A DNA stretch of 13,664 nt from Chloroflexota bacterium (GCA_016210705.1 JACQTR010000143.1:1-13664); one strand, 5' to 3'. Shown: positions 1 through 7,099, numbered from the stretch's first letter. The notes: generated by a model from the sequence alone, not told the origin. A program made the numbers and translations.

Positions 1-1679
1 AAGACGGTGAGCACTTCGGCGGCTCGGGTGACGGGGCGGCGCCATTCGGCCTGGGCCAACCTTAAAATGGAGGAAATCATGACGCCAGCGTGGCTGATTC
101 CCACCCAGAAAACGAAGTTGGTGATAAAAAAGGCCCACATAACGGGACGGTTGAGGCCTGTGACCCCCAAGCCCCGGTTTACTAGCCAACCGAAGGCCAC
201 GATTCCGGCCAACAGTACCAAGGATAAAAAGCCCACCGCAGGCCAGTACCAAGGAGGGGTGCCGAAAACAGGGCTTAGTAGGTCTCTATTAATCTGGTGC
301 TCGCTAAAAGCCTCTTCCCCCTCTGTGCCTTTGCCTTGTCTGGCCAAAACCCGCACTTTTAGGCGTAAAAAAGACCGTTCCACTTTTAGATGCTCGCCCT
401 CCGTAACCGCCCAGAGAGAAAGGGAGGGCATCAACCGAGTAGCCAAAATATAGATCAAAACCGCTCCCGCTATTCCACCCACCAAAATGGCCATGTCTGA
501 GATTTGGGGCCAATGAGTTGGGGGTAGCTCTTCTAAGGCTCCTTTAACCGAGAAACTTGCTGCAAAGATTCGTATTCTATCAAATAAGGTTCCCAGAAGG
601 ATCATGCTGGCTGCCAAGGTCGGGCCCCAGATACTTCGACGAATGGGGTTCCACAAAAGGAGAAGAAAGGGTCCCAAAAAATTGAGGGCGAAGGCTGAGT
701 AGAAGGCTAGCTGATAAGGGCCGACCATGAACAACTCTAAAAGTAGCCGCTCCTCCGGCCGTCGCCCGTACCAAAAGATGATAAAACCGGACCACCAAAA
801 GTAAAACCAGATTAGGGTAACGGCCAGTAGGATTCGGCCCAAGCACCAAAACTGGTCACGTCCCAATGCCGTCTTTAATCCACCCAACCGGCGCAGTAGA
901 AATAGGGCGACTATGACTACGGCTAGTCCCCCTTGAAAGCCACTCACCGCGTGGTAGGCGGGGAAGAGGGAGTCCTTCCATTCCGGTACTAGGCTGAGGG
1001 CGAAATCGGAGCTTATAAGGGTGTGCAGGAGGATGACACCCATGAAGTAGAAAGCGCCTAAAAGAAGAAGGCTGGTTTTGAGCCATCGCCATTGCTGAGG
1101 GGAGCCCCGCCAGGAGAGAGCCAGTCGGCCCCAAAGACGGCCTTTCCCCCCAGAGTCTCGATCCCGGGCGGCGGCCCAATCCGGCAAGGCGTTTACATAA
1201 AGGAGGGCCAGGCCGCTAAAAACCACTGCCCCTAAAATCAGAGTATCCCAAAGATGGGGCGCTAGAGGCCACTCGAACCATATGCTTTGCCGTCCCTTGG
1301 CGGATGGAATTAGTCGGAGAAGGGGAATGAACCAGAGGAGGTTTAATATCCCCACCACGGCGAAGAGTTCCGAGGCACGAGCCAAGGGTCGAGGCCAGTG
1401 GGCTTCGGTGAAACGCAGGCCCACCGAGACTAGCGGAGCCATTTGGAAAGTAGTGATGAGATAGGAGAAGACAGCCGCATAATAACCCCACCTGGTTCTG
1501 TCGGCGAAACCATCGCTGAGACGTACCAGAAAGCCGATAATGCCCAAAGCAAATAGGATACCCAGAACAGCCACCACCAGCCAGAAGAGGCGACTACCCC
1601 GCCAGAGGGCACCAAATGCCTCCTGAGCCAGGTCTGGGTTGGCGCCAATGGCCACTTCTGGGGATGTATCCCTATTCAT
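1..1679 (-). CDS. NrfD/PsrC-family membrane subunit, apparent twin-NrfD fusion (3' end outside window)
   Basis: Integral membrane quinone-interacting subunit of the redox complex. The frame is open for 559 codons from the ATG at 1679 to the left edge, so the C terminus is missing. Residues 31-415 contain about ten hydrophobic helices (near 31-53, 64-88, 104-124, 143-164, 200-221, 243-263, 277-303, 313-343, 351-376, 396-422), the size and topology of a whole NrfD/ActF-like protein. After a charged linker (425-465) a second unit starts with features typical of an ActC/PsrC N terminus: PPWYWP (475-480), GVTGLNRPVMW (505-515), a helix ending GISHAGVMISSILRL (527-541) and WRRPVTRAAEVLTV. The start lies in the same frame as the preceding FeS gene, one codon after its stop; GGAG nine bases upstream can serve as SD. 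NrfD membership is firm; the fusion reading depends on the unseen half. A frameshift within the visible part is unlikely, because the frame has no stop and both units are read in it. Confidence 0.9.
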   Translation of the reverse strand, partial: MNRDTSPEVAIGANPDLAQEAFGALWRGSRLFWLVVAVLGILFALGIIGFLVRLSDGFADRTRWGYYAAVFSYLITTFQMAPLVSVGLRFTEAHWPRPLARASELFAVVGILNLLWFIPLLRLIPSAKGRQSIWFEWPLAPHLWDTLILGAVVFSGLALLYVNALPDWAAARDRDSGGKGRLWGRLALSWRGSPQQWRWLKTSLLLLGAFYFMGVILLHTLISSDFALSLVPEWKDSLFPAYHAVSGFQGGLAVVIVALFLLRRLGGLKTALGRDQFWCLGRILLAVTLIWFYFWWSGFIIFWYGRRPEERLLLELFMVGPYQLAFYSAFALNFLGPFLLLLWNPIRRSIWGPTLAASMILLGTLFDRIRIFAASFSVKGALEELPPTHWPQISDMAILVGGIAGAVLIYILATRLMPSLSLWAVTEGEHLKVERSFLRLKVRVLARQGKGTEGEEAFSEHQINRDLLSPVFGTPPWYWPAVGFLSLVLLAGIVAFGWLVNRGLGVTGLNRPVMWAFFITNFVFWVGISHAGVMISSILRLAQAEWRRPVTRAAEVLTV

Positions 1680-1682
1680 CTC

Positions 1683-2387
1683 CTAGTACTCCACTTTCTT
1701 TAAGTAGACTACGTTGGGGTCGGTTCCCAGGTCGGCCAGAAGTCGATAGCTGCGTTTGTCTTGGGCAAGGCGATACACTCGGCTGGCGGTGTCTTTAATA
1801 TTGCCGAAGATTAGGGCGCTGGGGGGGCAGGCTTGAACGCAGGCCGGCATGATATCACCGTCCCTTATCTGCCTGCCTTCCCGTTGGGCTCGTCGTTTGC
1901 CCTGGTTTATGCGCTGGACGCAGAAAGAACATTTTTCTATAATTCCTCGGTAGCGCACCGTGACATTGGGGTTGAGTTGATTGTGCATACGAGAAGGCCA
2001 CTGGGGCTGCCAAAAGTTGAAGAAACGGACTTGATAGGGGCAGTTGTTGGCACAGAATCGGGTGCCAATGCAACGGGGATAGGTCTGGACGTTTAACCCT
2101 TCCTCATTATGGTGGGTGGCGTAGACGGGGCAAACGGGCTCACAGGGAGCATTATTACAGTGTTGGCATAGGATGGGGATGAAGTGGGCTCGTCCCTGGG
2201 GGAACTCTCCGTCCCAATAACGCTCGACTCTTATCCATTCCATAACTCGATGCTGATGAAAACGGTCTTCTGTGTTGAAGGATATGTTATTTTCGGCCTG
2301 GCACGCCACCACACATGCTTGACAGCCGGTGCAACGATCTAAATCTATTACCATCGTCCATTTATAGAGACTATACTGTTCTGGCAT
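1683..2387 (-). CDS. 4Fe-4S dicluster ferredoxin-like subunit (QrcC / ActB C-terminal domain-like)
   Basis: Electron-transfer subunit expected to wire the MopB protein and cytochrome to the membrane subunit. The 234-residue length is usual for DmsB/PsrB/QrcC proteins. Four Cys groups are visible: C19-x2-C22-x2-C25-x3-C29; C74-x2-C77-x4-C82-x3-C86; C106-x5-C112-x3-C116; and C153-x2-C156 with C183-x3-C187. In the third group the usual second Cys is Thr109 (RCIGTRFCANNCPY), the form seen in alternative complex III and predicting one [3Fe-4S] beside three [4Fe-4S] clusters. There is no signal peptide, so it probably crosses the membrane with the Tat-exported MopB partner. Its SD (AGGAGGT) overlaps the stop codon of the MopB gene, which argues for translational coupling. 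In ACIII this domain is fused to the MopB domain; here the two are separate genes, as in Qrc. Confidence 0.95.
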   Translation of the reverse strand: MPEQYSLYKWTMVIDLDRCTGCQACVVACQAENNISFNTEDRFHQHRVMEWIRVERYWDGEFPQGRAHFIPILCQHCNNAPCEPVCPVYATHHNEEGLNVQTYPRCIGTRFCANNCPYQVRFFNFWQPQWPSRMHNQLNPNVTVRYRGIIEKCSFCVQRINQGKRRAQREGRQIRDGDIMPACVQACPPSALIFGNIKDTASRVYRLAQDKRSYRLLADLGTDPNVVYLKKVEY

Positions 2388-2396
2388 AGATACCTC

Positions 2397-4652
2397 CTAG
2401 GGTGTGCTAGGATTAGCCTTGATGGTTTGGATTATGGGCTCGTCTTCAAGTTGGATGGCTGAAACTACGCCCTCAAATTTTGGCAGAGGCGATCGGCGTC
2501 CCGTTTTCCGCAGTCGGATCCGGGTGGCCGCCCAAGCCAGGGCCCCAGTCTCACCATCAGTTAAGGGGGCTAAAATGGCTAGGGGGTTCGTCCCCCGGCC
2601 TTTGGAATAGCGATCTCCAGCCCAATACCCTTGACCCACCGGCATTCCTATCACACCAGGGGGCATCAAGGGATGGAGGTATAAGGCAGCCTCCAAACTT
2701 CCATAGGGCGATTCTATTATCATCACGTCCCCTTCCTGCAGGCCTTGCTCTCGAGCGCTTTGCGCGTTCATCTCTACCCAGGTGGTCCAAGCCACGGTGG
2801 TCAGGGGGTCTGGGGTGGCCTGCAGCCAGGGCAGGTGGCCCCCTCGACCATCGTATAGAGCGTTAGAGAGGAAAGGGATGAGATTATAAGGGTAGTCATT
2901 AGCCTCGCCAGCGAAGGATGCGGGTTCAGGCTGGGGTAAGGGTGGTGGCTCCCCTTGGCTGCCGATACGTTCCTGGAGGTTCCACGAGCCACCTTGCTGG
3001 AGAAGGCTTTGCCAAAATTCGGTAAATGAGGCTCGCCGTTGACTTTCCGCGCTCGCCTGGTAGAGGTTGCGGACGCCGTCTTGAAGCGCCTCACGAAAAG
3101 AGGTCCAAGGTAGGGCATTTTTTACCTCTGGCCCCAGCCCTTGAGCTAGAGCCAAGATAATGTCGGCAAAGGCCTTAGTATCTCCAACTGGATATACGGT
3201 AGGCTGTCGCAGCCCTAACACTTTGTAGCCAGGCCCGGGATCGGGGATGTCATCGCCCCAGTCCTCTAGGCCAGCGGGTGTAGGTAAAATAAGGTTGGCT
3301 TGAGCCGATGTTTCGTCCAAAAAACTGGCAAAGCTGACGATGAAGGGCACCTGCGTTAGAGCCTGAGAGAGGTTGATGGAGGAGGGCAGCCCGTAGGCCA
3401 GGTTGGCCTTATGGATTAGGAGAAGGTTCAGAGGCTTTTTCTGGCTCAGCAGATCCCCTACCAGATCTCGCCACTGAGCAAAGGGAGCGGCCTGAAGGGG
3501 TTGGGTTTCCGGAGAAGGGTTGGGATTGAAAAAGAGGCCGCCTTTTTGGCCTATGGAACCTACCAAATAGTTAAGAGCAAAAATAGCCTTCATATTGAAT
3601 AGGCCATTGGTGTGGGCGCTTGCTCCGCCACCTAGGGCCAAGCTGGGACGCTGGCGGGCAAAGTCTCGAGCCACTGATCGGATGACCTCGGCCGTTACCC
3701 CGGTGGTCTCTTGAACCCGCTCCGGCCGAAATTCTTCCAGAGCCTTGGCTCCAGCGCCTCTGGTGAAAGCTTGAATGACATTGGAATCAACTAACCCCTC
3801 AGCAACGATAACCTGGGCCAGGCTCAAGGCCAGTAAGCCCTCTGTTCCTGGCCGATTGGCAATCCAACGATCGGCGTTAGCGGCGGTGAGGGAAAAACGG
3901 GGCTCTATTTGAACTAAGGTCCCCCGGCCCCGGTCTCCCTGCCGAAACTCTCCGTAGCCTTTGGCGTAACGCACTGGGGAGAGCCAAGTAGAAAGGAAGT
4001 CGGCGCCGAAGGAGATAATGTAGTTGGCGGAGGCGATGTCCCACTCTGGAATGACGTCTTGGCCCAGAGTTTGGTTTAAAGCAGCCCGTAGAACCACGTC
4101 CTCTAAAGGTTCATAGGCCATATAGCGGCCGCCATAAGCTTCCATGAACCTTCTTGTCACCAGAGCCATACGTCCCCGTAGAGGCTGAGTGGCCAGGAGT
4201 ACGGTGTCGGCTCGGCCGTTGGCTCGGAGCTGGGCCAGGCGTTGGGTTACCTCACCTAGGGCCTCATCCCAGGTTATTTCAGCGAAGTTCCCTGAGCCCC
4301 GCTGGCCCTTTTGCAGCCAAGGTTGAGTGATCCGATCGGGGTGATAAAGCTCCTGTAGCTCGGCTTGTCCCCTTGGGCAAATTTTTCCTTCATTTATGGG
4401 GTAAAGAGGGTTGCCCTCAACTTTAACGGCCCGGCCCTCCACTACTCGCACCACGATGCCACATTGAGCCGGACACTGAGAGCACAGAGTAGCGTACCAG
4501 TTGTCAGTCCCGGTGACTAAGTCTTCCGGAGTTTGGTGGGGGCTTTGGGCGAGAAGCTCCACCTTTGAGAAGGTGCACGAGCCTAGAAGACTAGCGCCCA
4601 GAGTAGAGAGCCCTGCTATTTTGATGAATTGGCGCCGACTGAGTTCCGGCAA
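2397..4652 (-). CDS. Molybdopterin oxidoreductase (MopB) family subunit, Tat lipoprotein, QrcB/ActB1-like
   Basis: Large extracytoplasmic subunit of the complex, 751 residues. The N terminus has a Tat motif (SRRQFIK, 5-11), a hydrophobic stretch and a lipobox ending at Cys26 (LLGSC), so it is probably a Tat-exported lipoprotein. C57-x2-C60-x3-C64 with C92 (GKICPRG) forms the N-terminal [4Fe-4S] site of the family. The middle holds the MopB fold (about 100-580), and about 605-715 looks like the dinucleotide-binding C-terminal domain. Where catalytic members carry the Mo-ligand Cys, SeCys or Ser, this protein reads YEPLEDVV (about 180-187); a Tyr-Glu-Pro stretch there resembles ActB. It may therefore be a non-catalytic scaffold and electron conduit. 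The start is TTG at 4652: AGGAGGT lies just upstream and overlaps the stop of the cytochrome gene, and the Tat motif follows directly. A true polysulfide- or formate-type enzyme is less likely given the neighbours. Confidence 0.9.
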   Translation of the reverse strand: MPELSRRQFIKIAGLSTLGASLLGSCTFSKVELLAQSPHQTPEDLVTGTDNWYATLCSQCPAQCGIVVRVVEGRAVKVEGNPLYPINEGKICPRGQAELQELYHPDRITQPWLQKGQRGSGNFAEITWDEALGEVTQRLAQLRANGRADTVLLATQPLRGRMALVTRRFMEAYGGRYMAYEPLEDVVLRAALNQTLGQDVIPEWDIASANYIISFGADFLSTWLSPVRYAKGYGEFRQGDRGRGTLVQIEPRFSLTAANADRWIANRPGTEGLLALSLAQVIVAEGLVDSNVIQAFTRGAGAKALEEFRPERVQETTGVTAEVIRSVARDFARQRPSLALGGGASAHTNGLFNMKAIFALNYLVGSIGQKGGLFFNPNPSPETQPLQAAPFAQWRDLVGDLLSQKKPLNLLLIHKANLAYGLPSSINLSQALTQVPFIVSFASFLDETSAQANLILPTPAGLEDWGDDIPDPGPGYKVLGLRQPTVYPVGDTKAFADIILALAQGLGPEVKNALPWTSFREALQDGVRNLYQASAESQRRASFTEFWQSLLQQGGSWNLQERIGSQGEPPPLPQPEPASFAGEANDYPYNLIPFLSNALYDGRGGHLPWLQATPDPLTTVAWTTWVEMNAQSAREQGLQEGDVMIIESPYGSLEAALYLHPLMPPGVIGMPVGQGYWAGDRYSKGRGTNPLAILAPLTDGETGALAWAATRIRLRKTGRRSPLPKFEGVVSAIQLEDEPIIQTIKANPSTP

Positions 4653-4662
4653 GGCTTACCTC

Positions 4663-5286
4663 CTAATAATGACAAGTGGAGCACTCAGTGGGTGCATTTT
4701 TCGCCCGGTGACAGCTCAAACAATCCTTCATTTTCAAACTGCGTATCTTGTGTATCTTAGCCATGCCTTCTACTTGACCATGGCAGGTGGAGCAGGTAAC
4801 TCCGGCTAAAGAGTGGGCCTGGTGATCAAAATGTACGTGATCGGGCAGGCGGTTGATCCGCAGCCAATTGATGGGTTGTCCTGCCTCCCAGGCTGCTACC
4901 ACTTTTTCTACCTCAGGATTCCCTTTGCCTATTACTCGATGGCAGAACATGCACTGCTCTACCGAGGGGAACTCAGCGGCAGGATTGGTGGCGGCGCCTC
5001 GATGGCAAAAAAGGCAACTTACCCCTAAAGCTCCGGCATGGAGGGAGTGGGGAAAATCCACAGGTTGCGAGGGAATCTCGGCAAAACCCCTGGATACCCA
5101 AAAATAACCAACGGCGCTGCCTATACCCACCAAAATAGCTAACAAAGCTAGCCCCATCGCTAGCCTTTTCCGGGTAAGCCCAGCTATTAACCGAGTGGCT
5201 AAGGAAATAATGGGGGTTAGAATTAACACTGCCCCCAATAGGAAGAGAGCGGCAATAAATCCCAAAGCCTTAGTCACAGAGCGCAT
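4663..5286 (-). CDS. Membrane-anchored pentaheme cytochrome c (ActA/QrcA-like, cytochrome c3 family)
   Basis: Multiheme c-type cytochrome of the quinone-linked complex, 207 residues. Two hydrophobic helices lie at about 9-36 and 43-64, then an extracytoplasmic domain holds five CxxCH motifs at 91-95, 112-116, 165-169, 189-193 and 202-206, the last almost at the C terminus (CSTCHY). The order PVDFPHSLHAG, then NWLRINRLPDHVHFDHQAH, then CSTCHG and DCLSCHR is the characteristic layout of ActA of alternative complex III; His residues in these segments are likely distal heme ligands. It is followed directly by the MopB gene, whose SD overlaps this stop codon. AGGAGAGG sits about 12 bases before the ATG, a rather long spacing, but no better start is seen. 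Five hemes match ActA; Desulfovibrio QrcA is described with six. Confidence 0.93.
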   Translation of the reverse strand: MRSVTKALGFIAALFLLGAVLILTPIISLATRLIAGLTRKRLAMGLALLAILVGIGSAVGYFWVSRGFAEIPSQPVDFPHSLHAGALGVSCLFCHRGAATNPAAEFPSVEQCMFCHRVIGKGNPEVEKVVAAWEAGQPINWLRINRLPDHVHFDHQAHSLAGVTCSTCHGQVEGMAKIHKIRSLKMKDCLSCHRAKNAPTECSTCHY

Positions 5287-5328
5287 TATTAATAACGACC
5301 TCTCCTAAACTAGGCTATTTAGTCCTGG

Positions 5329-5619
5329 CTATATCCAAAATCTAGGGTATGAATCCAGCACCTGTATGGCTAGGTCAATAAATCTGACCAGTGCCAGCCC
5401 AGCCATTGTCAAGGCAACTAGGGATGCCAGATATAACCAAGGGCGCACCTTCAGTGTTCTTTTAGAGGTGTGTCCTGAAATGACCAAAGAGGGTAAAATA
5501 GCTTGTGCTAGGAGAATGGCACCCAGAAAAGCCGTGCCGGAACCTAAAAAAAGCCATAGAAAACCAATGGCTTCTGTTATCTGGCTCCAATTGGCATTAG
5601 TAAGGGGTTCCGGATCCAT
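5329..5619 (-). CDS. Small two-helix membrane protein, first gene of the redox operon
   Basis: I do not recognise this 96-residue protein. It begins MDPEPLTNANWSQ and has two hydrophobic segments, about 16-48 (GFLWLFLGSGTAFLGAILLA and onward) and about 60-88 (WLYLASLVALTMAGLALVRF), joined by a short basic loop. The ATG at 5619 is preferred over one 25 codons upstream because GGAG lies about seven bases before it and the extra residues look non-coding. It precedes the cytochrome gene by 42 bp on the same strand and sits just behind a plausible promoter, so it is probably co-transcribed and may be an accessory or assembly subunit of the complex. That role is inferred from position only. Confidence 0.65.
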   Translation of the reverse strand: MDPEPLTNANWSQITEAIGFLWLFLGSGTAFLGAILLAQAILPSLVISGHTSKRTLKVRPWLYLASLVALTMAGLALVRFIDLAIQVLDSYPRFWI

Positions 5620-5657
5620 TTTTAAGCTCCTATACCCCTTAATTGCTGACGGCGGCA

Positions 5658-5687
5658 ATAATACCAAATAATGATGGCCTTTGGCAA
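5658..5687 (-). promoter_or_regulatory. Candidate sigma70-type promoter of the redox operon
   Basis: Read on the minus strand, TTGCCA (5687-5682) and TATTAT (5663-5658) are separated by 18 bp; each differs from the consensus at one position. The implied start point near 5650 is about 30 bp before the ATG at 5619. This is a pattern match only. Confidence 0.4.
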
Positions 5688-5698
5688 GGGTCAAAGTA

Positions 5699-5740
5699 GC
5701 CGAGATTTGATACGCTTATTTACGGGCTGACCATCTCGGC
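5699..5740. promoter_or_regulatory. 8-bp perfect inverted repeat in the divergent gap before the sigma gene
   Basis: GCCGAGAT (5699-5706) and ATCTCGGC (5733-5740) are exact reverse complements separated by 26 bases. The right arm ends eight bases before the sigma-factor ATG. It could be a two-half-site operator between the two divergent units or a leader hairpin in the sigma mRNA. No partner is known. Confidence 0.4.
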
Positions 5741-5747
5741 GTAGGAT

Positions 5748-6377
5748 ATGGAGGAAGGCATTAAGATTGAGGTGATGAATATAGCAGAAGAGTATGAGCC
5801 AGGGCTCATCGCACGGAGTAAGGCAGGGGATACAGCCGCTTTCAACCAGCTGGTGGAGATATACCAAAGTCGGGTCTATAATCTGGTGCTACGTATGTTA
5901 GGTAGGGCGGAGGTCGCCGAGGATGTTACCCAGGATACCTTTACCGCTGCCTACAAAAGCCTTCACAGCTTCCGGGGGCCTAATTTCCGTGCCTGGTTGC
6001 TGCGCATAGCCAGCAACGCCTGCCGCGACCGACTGCGCTCCCAGAGGCGCCACCCCGAGCTCTCTCTGGACGCTCTACTCCTCGACCCGGGAAATCCTCT
6101 CCACCTTCCAGACTCCAGGGAAACGCCTGAGGAATATGTCCTAAGACAAGAGCTGGGACGAAATATCCAGGAGGGTTTGGCCAGCCTCCCCCCTGACCAG
6201 CGCTTGGTGGTGATACTATCGGATATCCAGGGCCTAAGCTATGAGGAGATTGCCCAGATCACCCGCAGCCCCTTGGGGACGGTGAAGTCCCGCCTCAGCC
6301 GAGGGAGAGAGCACTTAGCCCGCTATTTGGCCAGCTATCAGGAACTTTTCCAGGGGAAAACTCGTCCCCATAAATAG
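5748..6377 (+). CDS. ECF-subfamily RNA polymerase sigma factor (SigW/RpoE-like)
   Basis: Directs RNA polymerase to a stress or envelope regulon. The 209 residues hold sigma region 2 at about 24-100 (core AEDVTQDTFTAAYKSLHSF, and FRAWLLRIASNACRDRLR for the region 2.3-2.4 helix), a variable linker (about 101-135) and region 4 at about 138-195 with the helix-turn-helix LSYEEIAQ..SPLGTVKSRLSRGREHL. Regions 1.1 and 3 are absent, as expected for ECF members. The start is uncertain: the ATG at 5748 has a poor SD, and an ATG at 5775 or GTG at 5772 lies downstream of a GGAGGAAGG run at 5750-5758. The anti-sigma gene follows after 17 bp, which points to co-transcription and control by sequestration. 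It diverges from the redox operon, so control of that operon is possible but not shown. Confidence 0.95.
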   Translation: MEEGIKIEVMNIAEEYEPGLIARSKAGDTAAFNQLVEIYQSRVYNLVLRMLGRAEVAEDVTQDTFTAAYKSLHSFRGPNFRAWLLRIASNACRDRLRSQRRHPELSLDALLLDPGNPLHLPDSRETPEEYVLRQELGRNIQEGLASLPPDQRLVVILSDIQGLSYEEIAQITRSPLGTVKSRLSRGREHLARYLASYQELFQGKTRPHK

Positions 6378-6394
6378 GGAAGAGGAGTCCGATC

Positions 6395-7087
6395 ATGCTT
6401 AAAAGATGGAGAAAAAATCAGCATCAGAGAGTTCTTCAGTTGCTTTCCGAATATATAGACGGGCGCCTGAGCCGGGAAAAGGTGCTCATGGTAGAGGAAC
6501 ATACCCAAAAGTGTGCGTCCTGTCGCCAGTATCTGGAGTCCCTTCGCACCACAGTGGCCCTACTCCATCGAGTGGCGGATGTGGAGCCACCGCGTTCTTT
6601 TGCCCTGTCGGAAACAGAGGCATCGGCACCTAGTTCTAGCTTAGCTCGCCTTCAGCCCAAGGCCTTGCGCTGGGCTACCGCCTTTACTGCTTTTCTTCTT
6701 GTCCTTGTCTTTGCCGGCGATTCGTTACATTTGTTCGAGACTAAGTCCAAGGCCCCCCAAGAAGAGGCGCTACGTACAGAGACAGGAATGGCAGCACCGA
6801 CTCCCCAAACGATGGCAGCGCCTCAGGAGAGACCCCCGGCGGCGATGAGCGAAAAAGGGGACGTTGCCCAGGGAGAGGCCGGCTTTACGACGCCCACGGC
6901 AACTCCTAGCCCTACGGCGACAGCTCAACCTACGCCTTCAGCTCCACAGGAGGAGACACCACCAAGTCCCCAGGCTAAGCCCGAGGCTAGGGGCCGGGCC
7001 TTTCCTGTGCGGTCCCTGGAGGTGGCCCTGGCGGCGCTGGTGGTTTTATTGGGCGGAGCCTACCTGTGGGCGAGGCAGAGGTCTTAG
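6395..7087 (+). CDS. Zinc-finger (zf-HC2) anti-sigma factor with two membrane helices
   Basis: Probable membrane-bound antagonist of the preceding ECF sigma factor. The 230-residue protein has an N-terminal helical anti-sigma domain with the ZAS-type motif H36-x3-C40-x2-C43, a first membrane helix at about 91-107, a Pro/Thr/Ala/Gln-rich low-complexity stretch at about 120-200 (ATPSPTATAQPTPSAP and similar) and a second helix at about 208-225 ending in the short basic tail WARQRS. The predicted topology is zinc finger inside, Pro/Thr-rich loop outside and C-terminal tail inside. The usual design has one helix, so the second is notable. GAGGAG about seven bases before the ATG supports the start. 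The sensing input is unknown; the loop could be a protease target or a cell-wall spacer. It converges on the next gene with only 12 bp between stops and no visible terminator. Confidence 0.82.
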   Translation: MLKRWRKNQHQRVLQLLSEYIDGRLSREKVLMVEEHTQKCASCRQYLESLRTTVALLHRVADVEPPRSFALSETEASAPSSSLARLQPKALRWATAFTAFLLVLVFAGDSLHLFETKSKAPQEEALRTETGMAAPTPQTMAAPQERPPAAMSEKGDVAQGEAGFTTPTATPSPTATAQPTPSAPQEETPPSPQAKPEARGRAFPVRSLEVALAALVVLLGGAYLWARQRS

Positions 7088-7099
7088 CCTGATGACTGG

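Noticed and set aside
7..453. Plus-strand frame of 148 codons at the left edge
   Set aside because: It lies opposite the NrfD-type gene, whose protein has clear helices and family motifs. The plus-strand product resembles nothing and lacks an SD.
2404..2866. Plus-strand frames opposite the MopB gene
   Set aside because: Shadow frames of a well-supported gene; no family features.
2397..4652. Assignment as polysulfide reductase or formate dehydrogenase catalytic subunit
   Set aside because: The cysteine or selenocysteine ligand expected in those enzymes is not seen, and the pentaheme ActA-like neighbour fits Qrc/ACIII better.
7088..7099. Shared terminator between the convergent anti-sigma and small-protein genes
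   Set aside because: Only 12 bp separate the stops and no hairpin is visible there.
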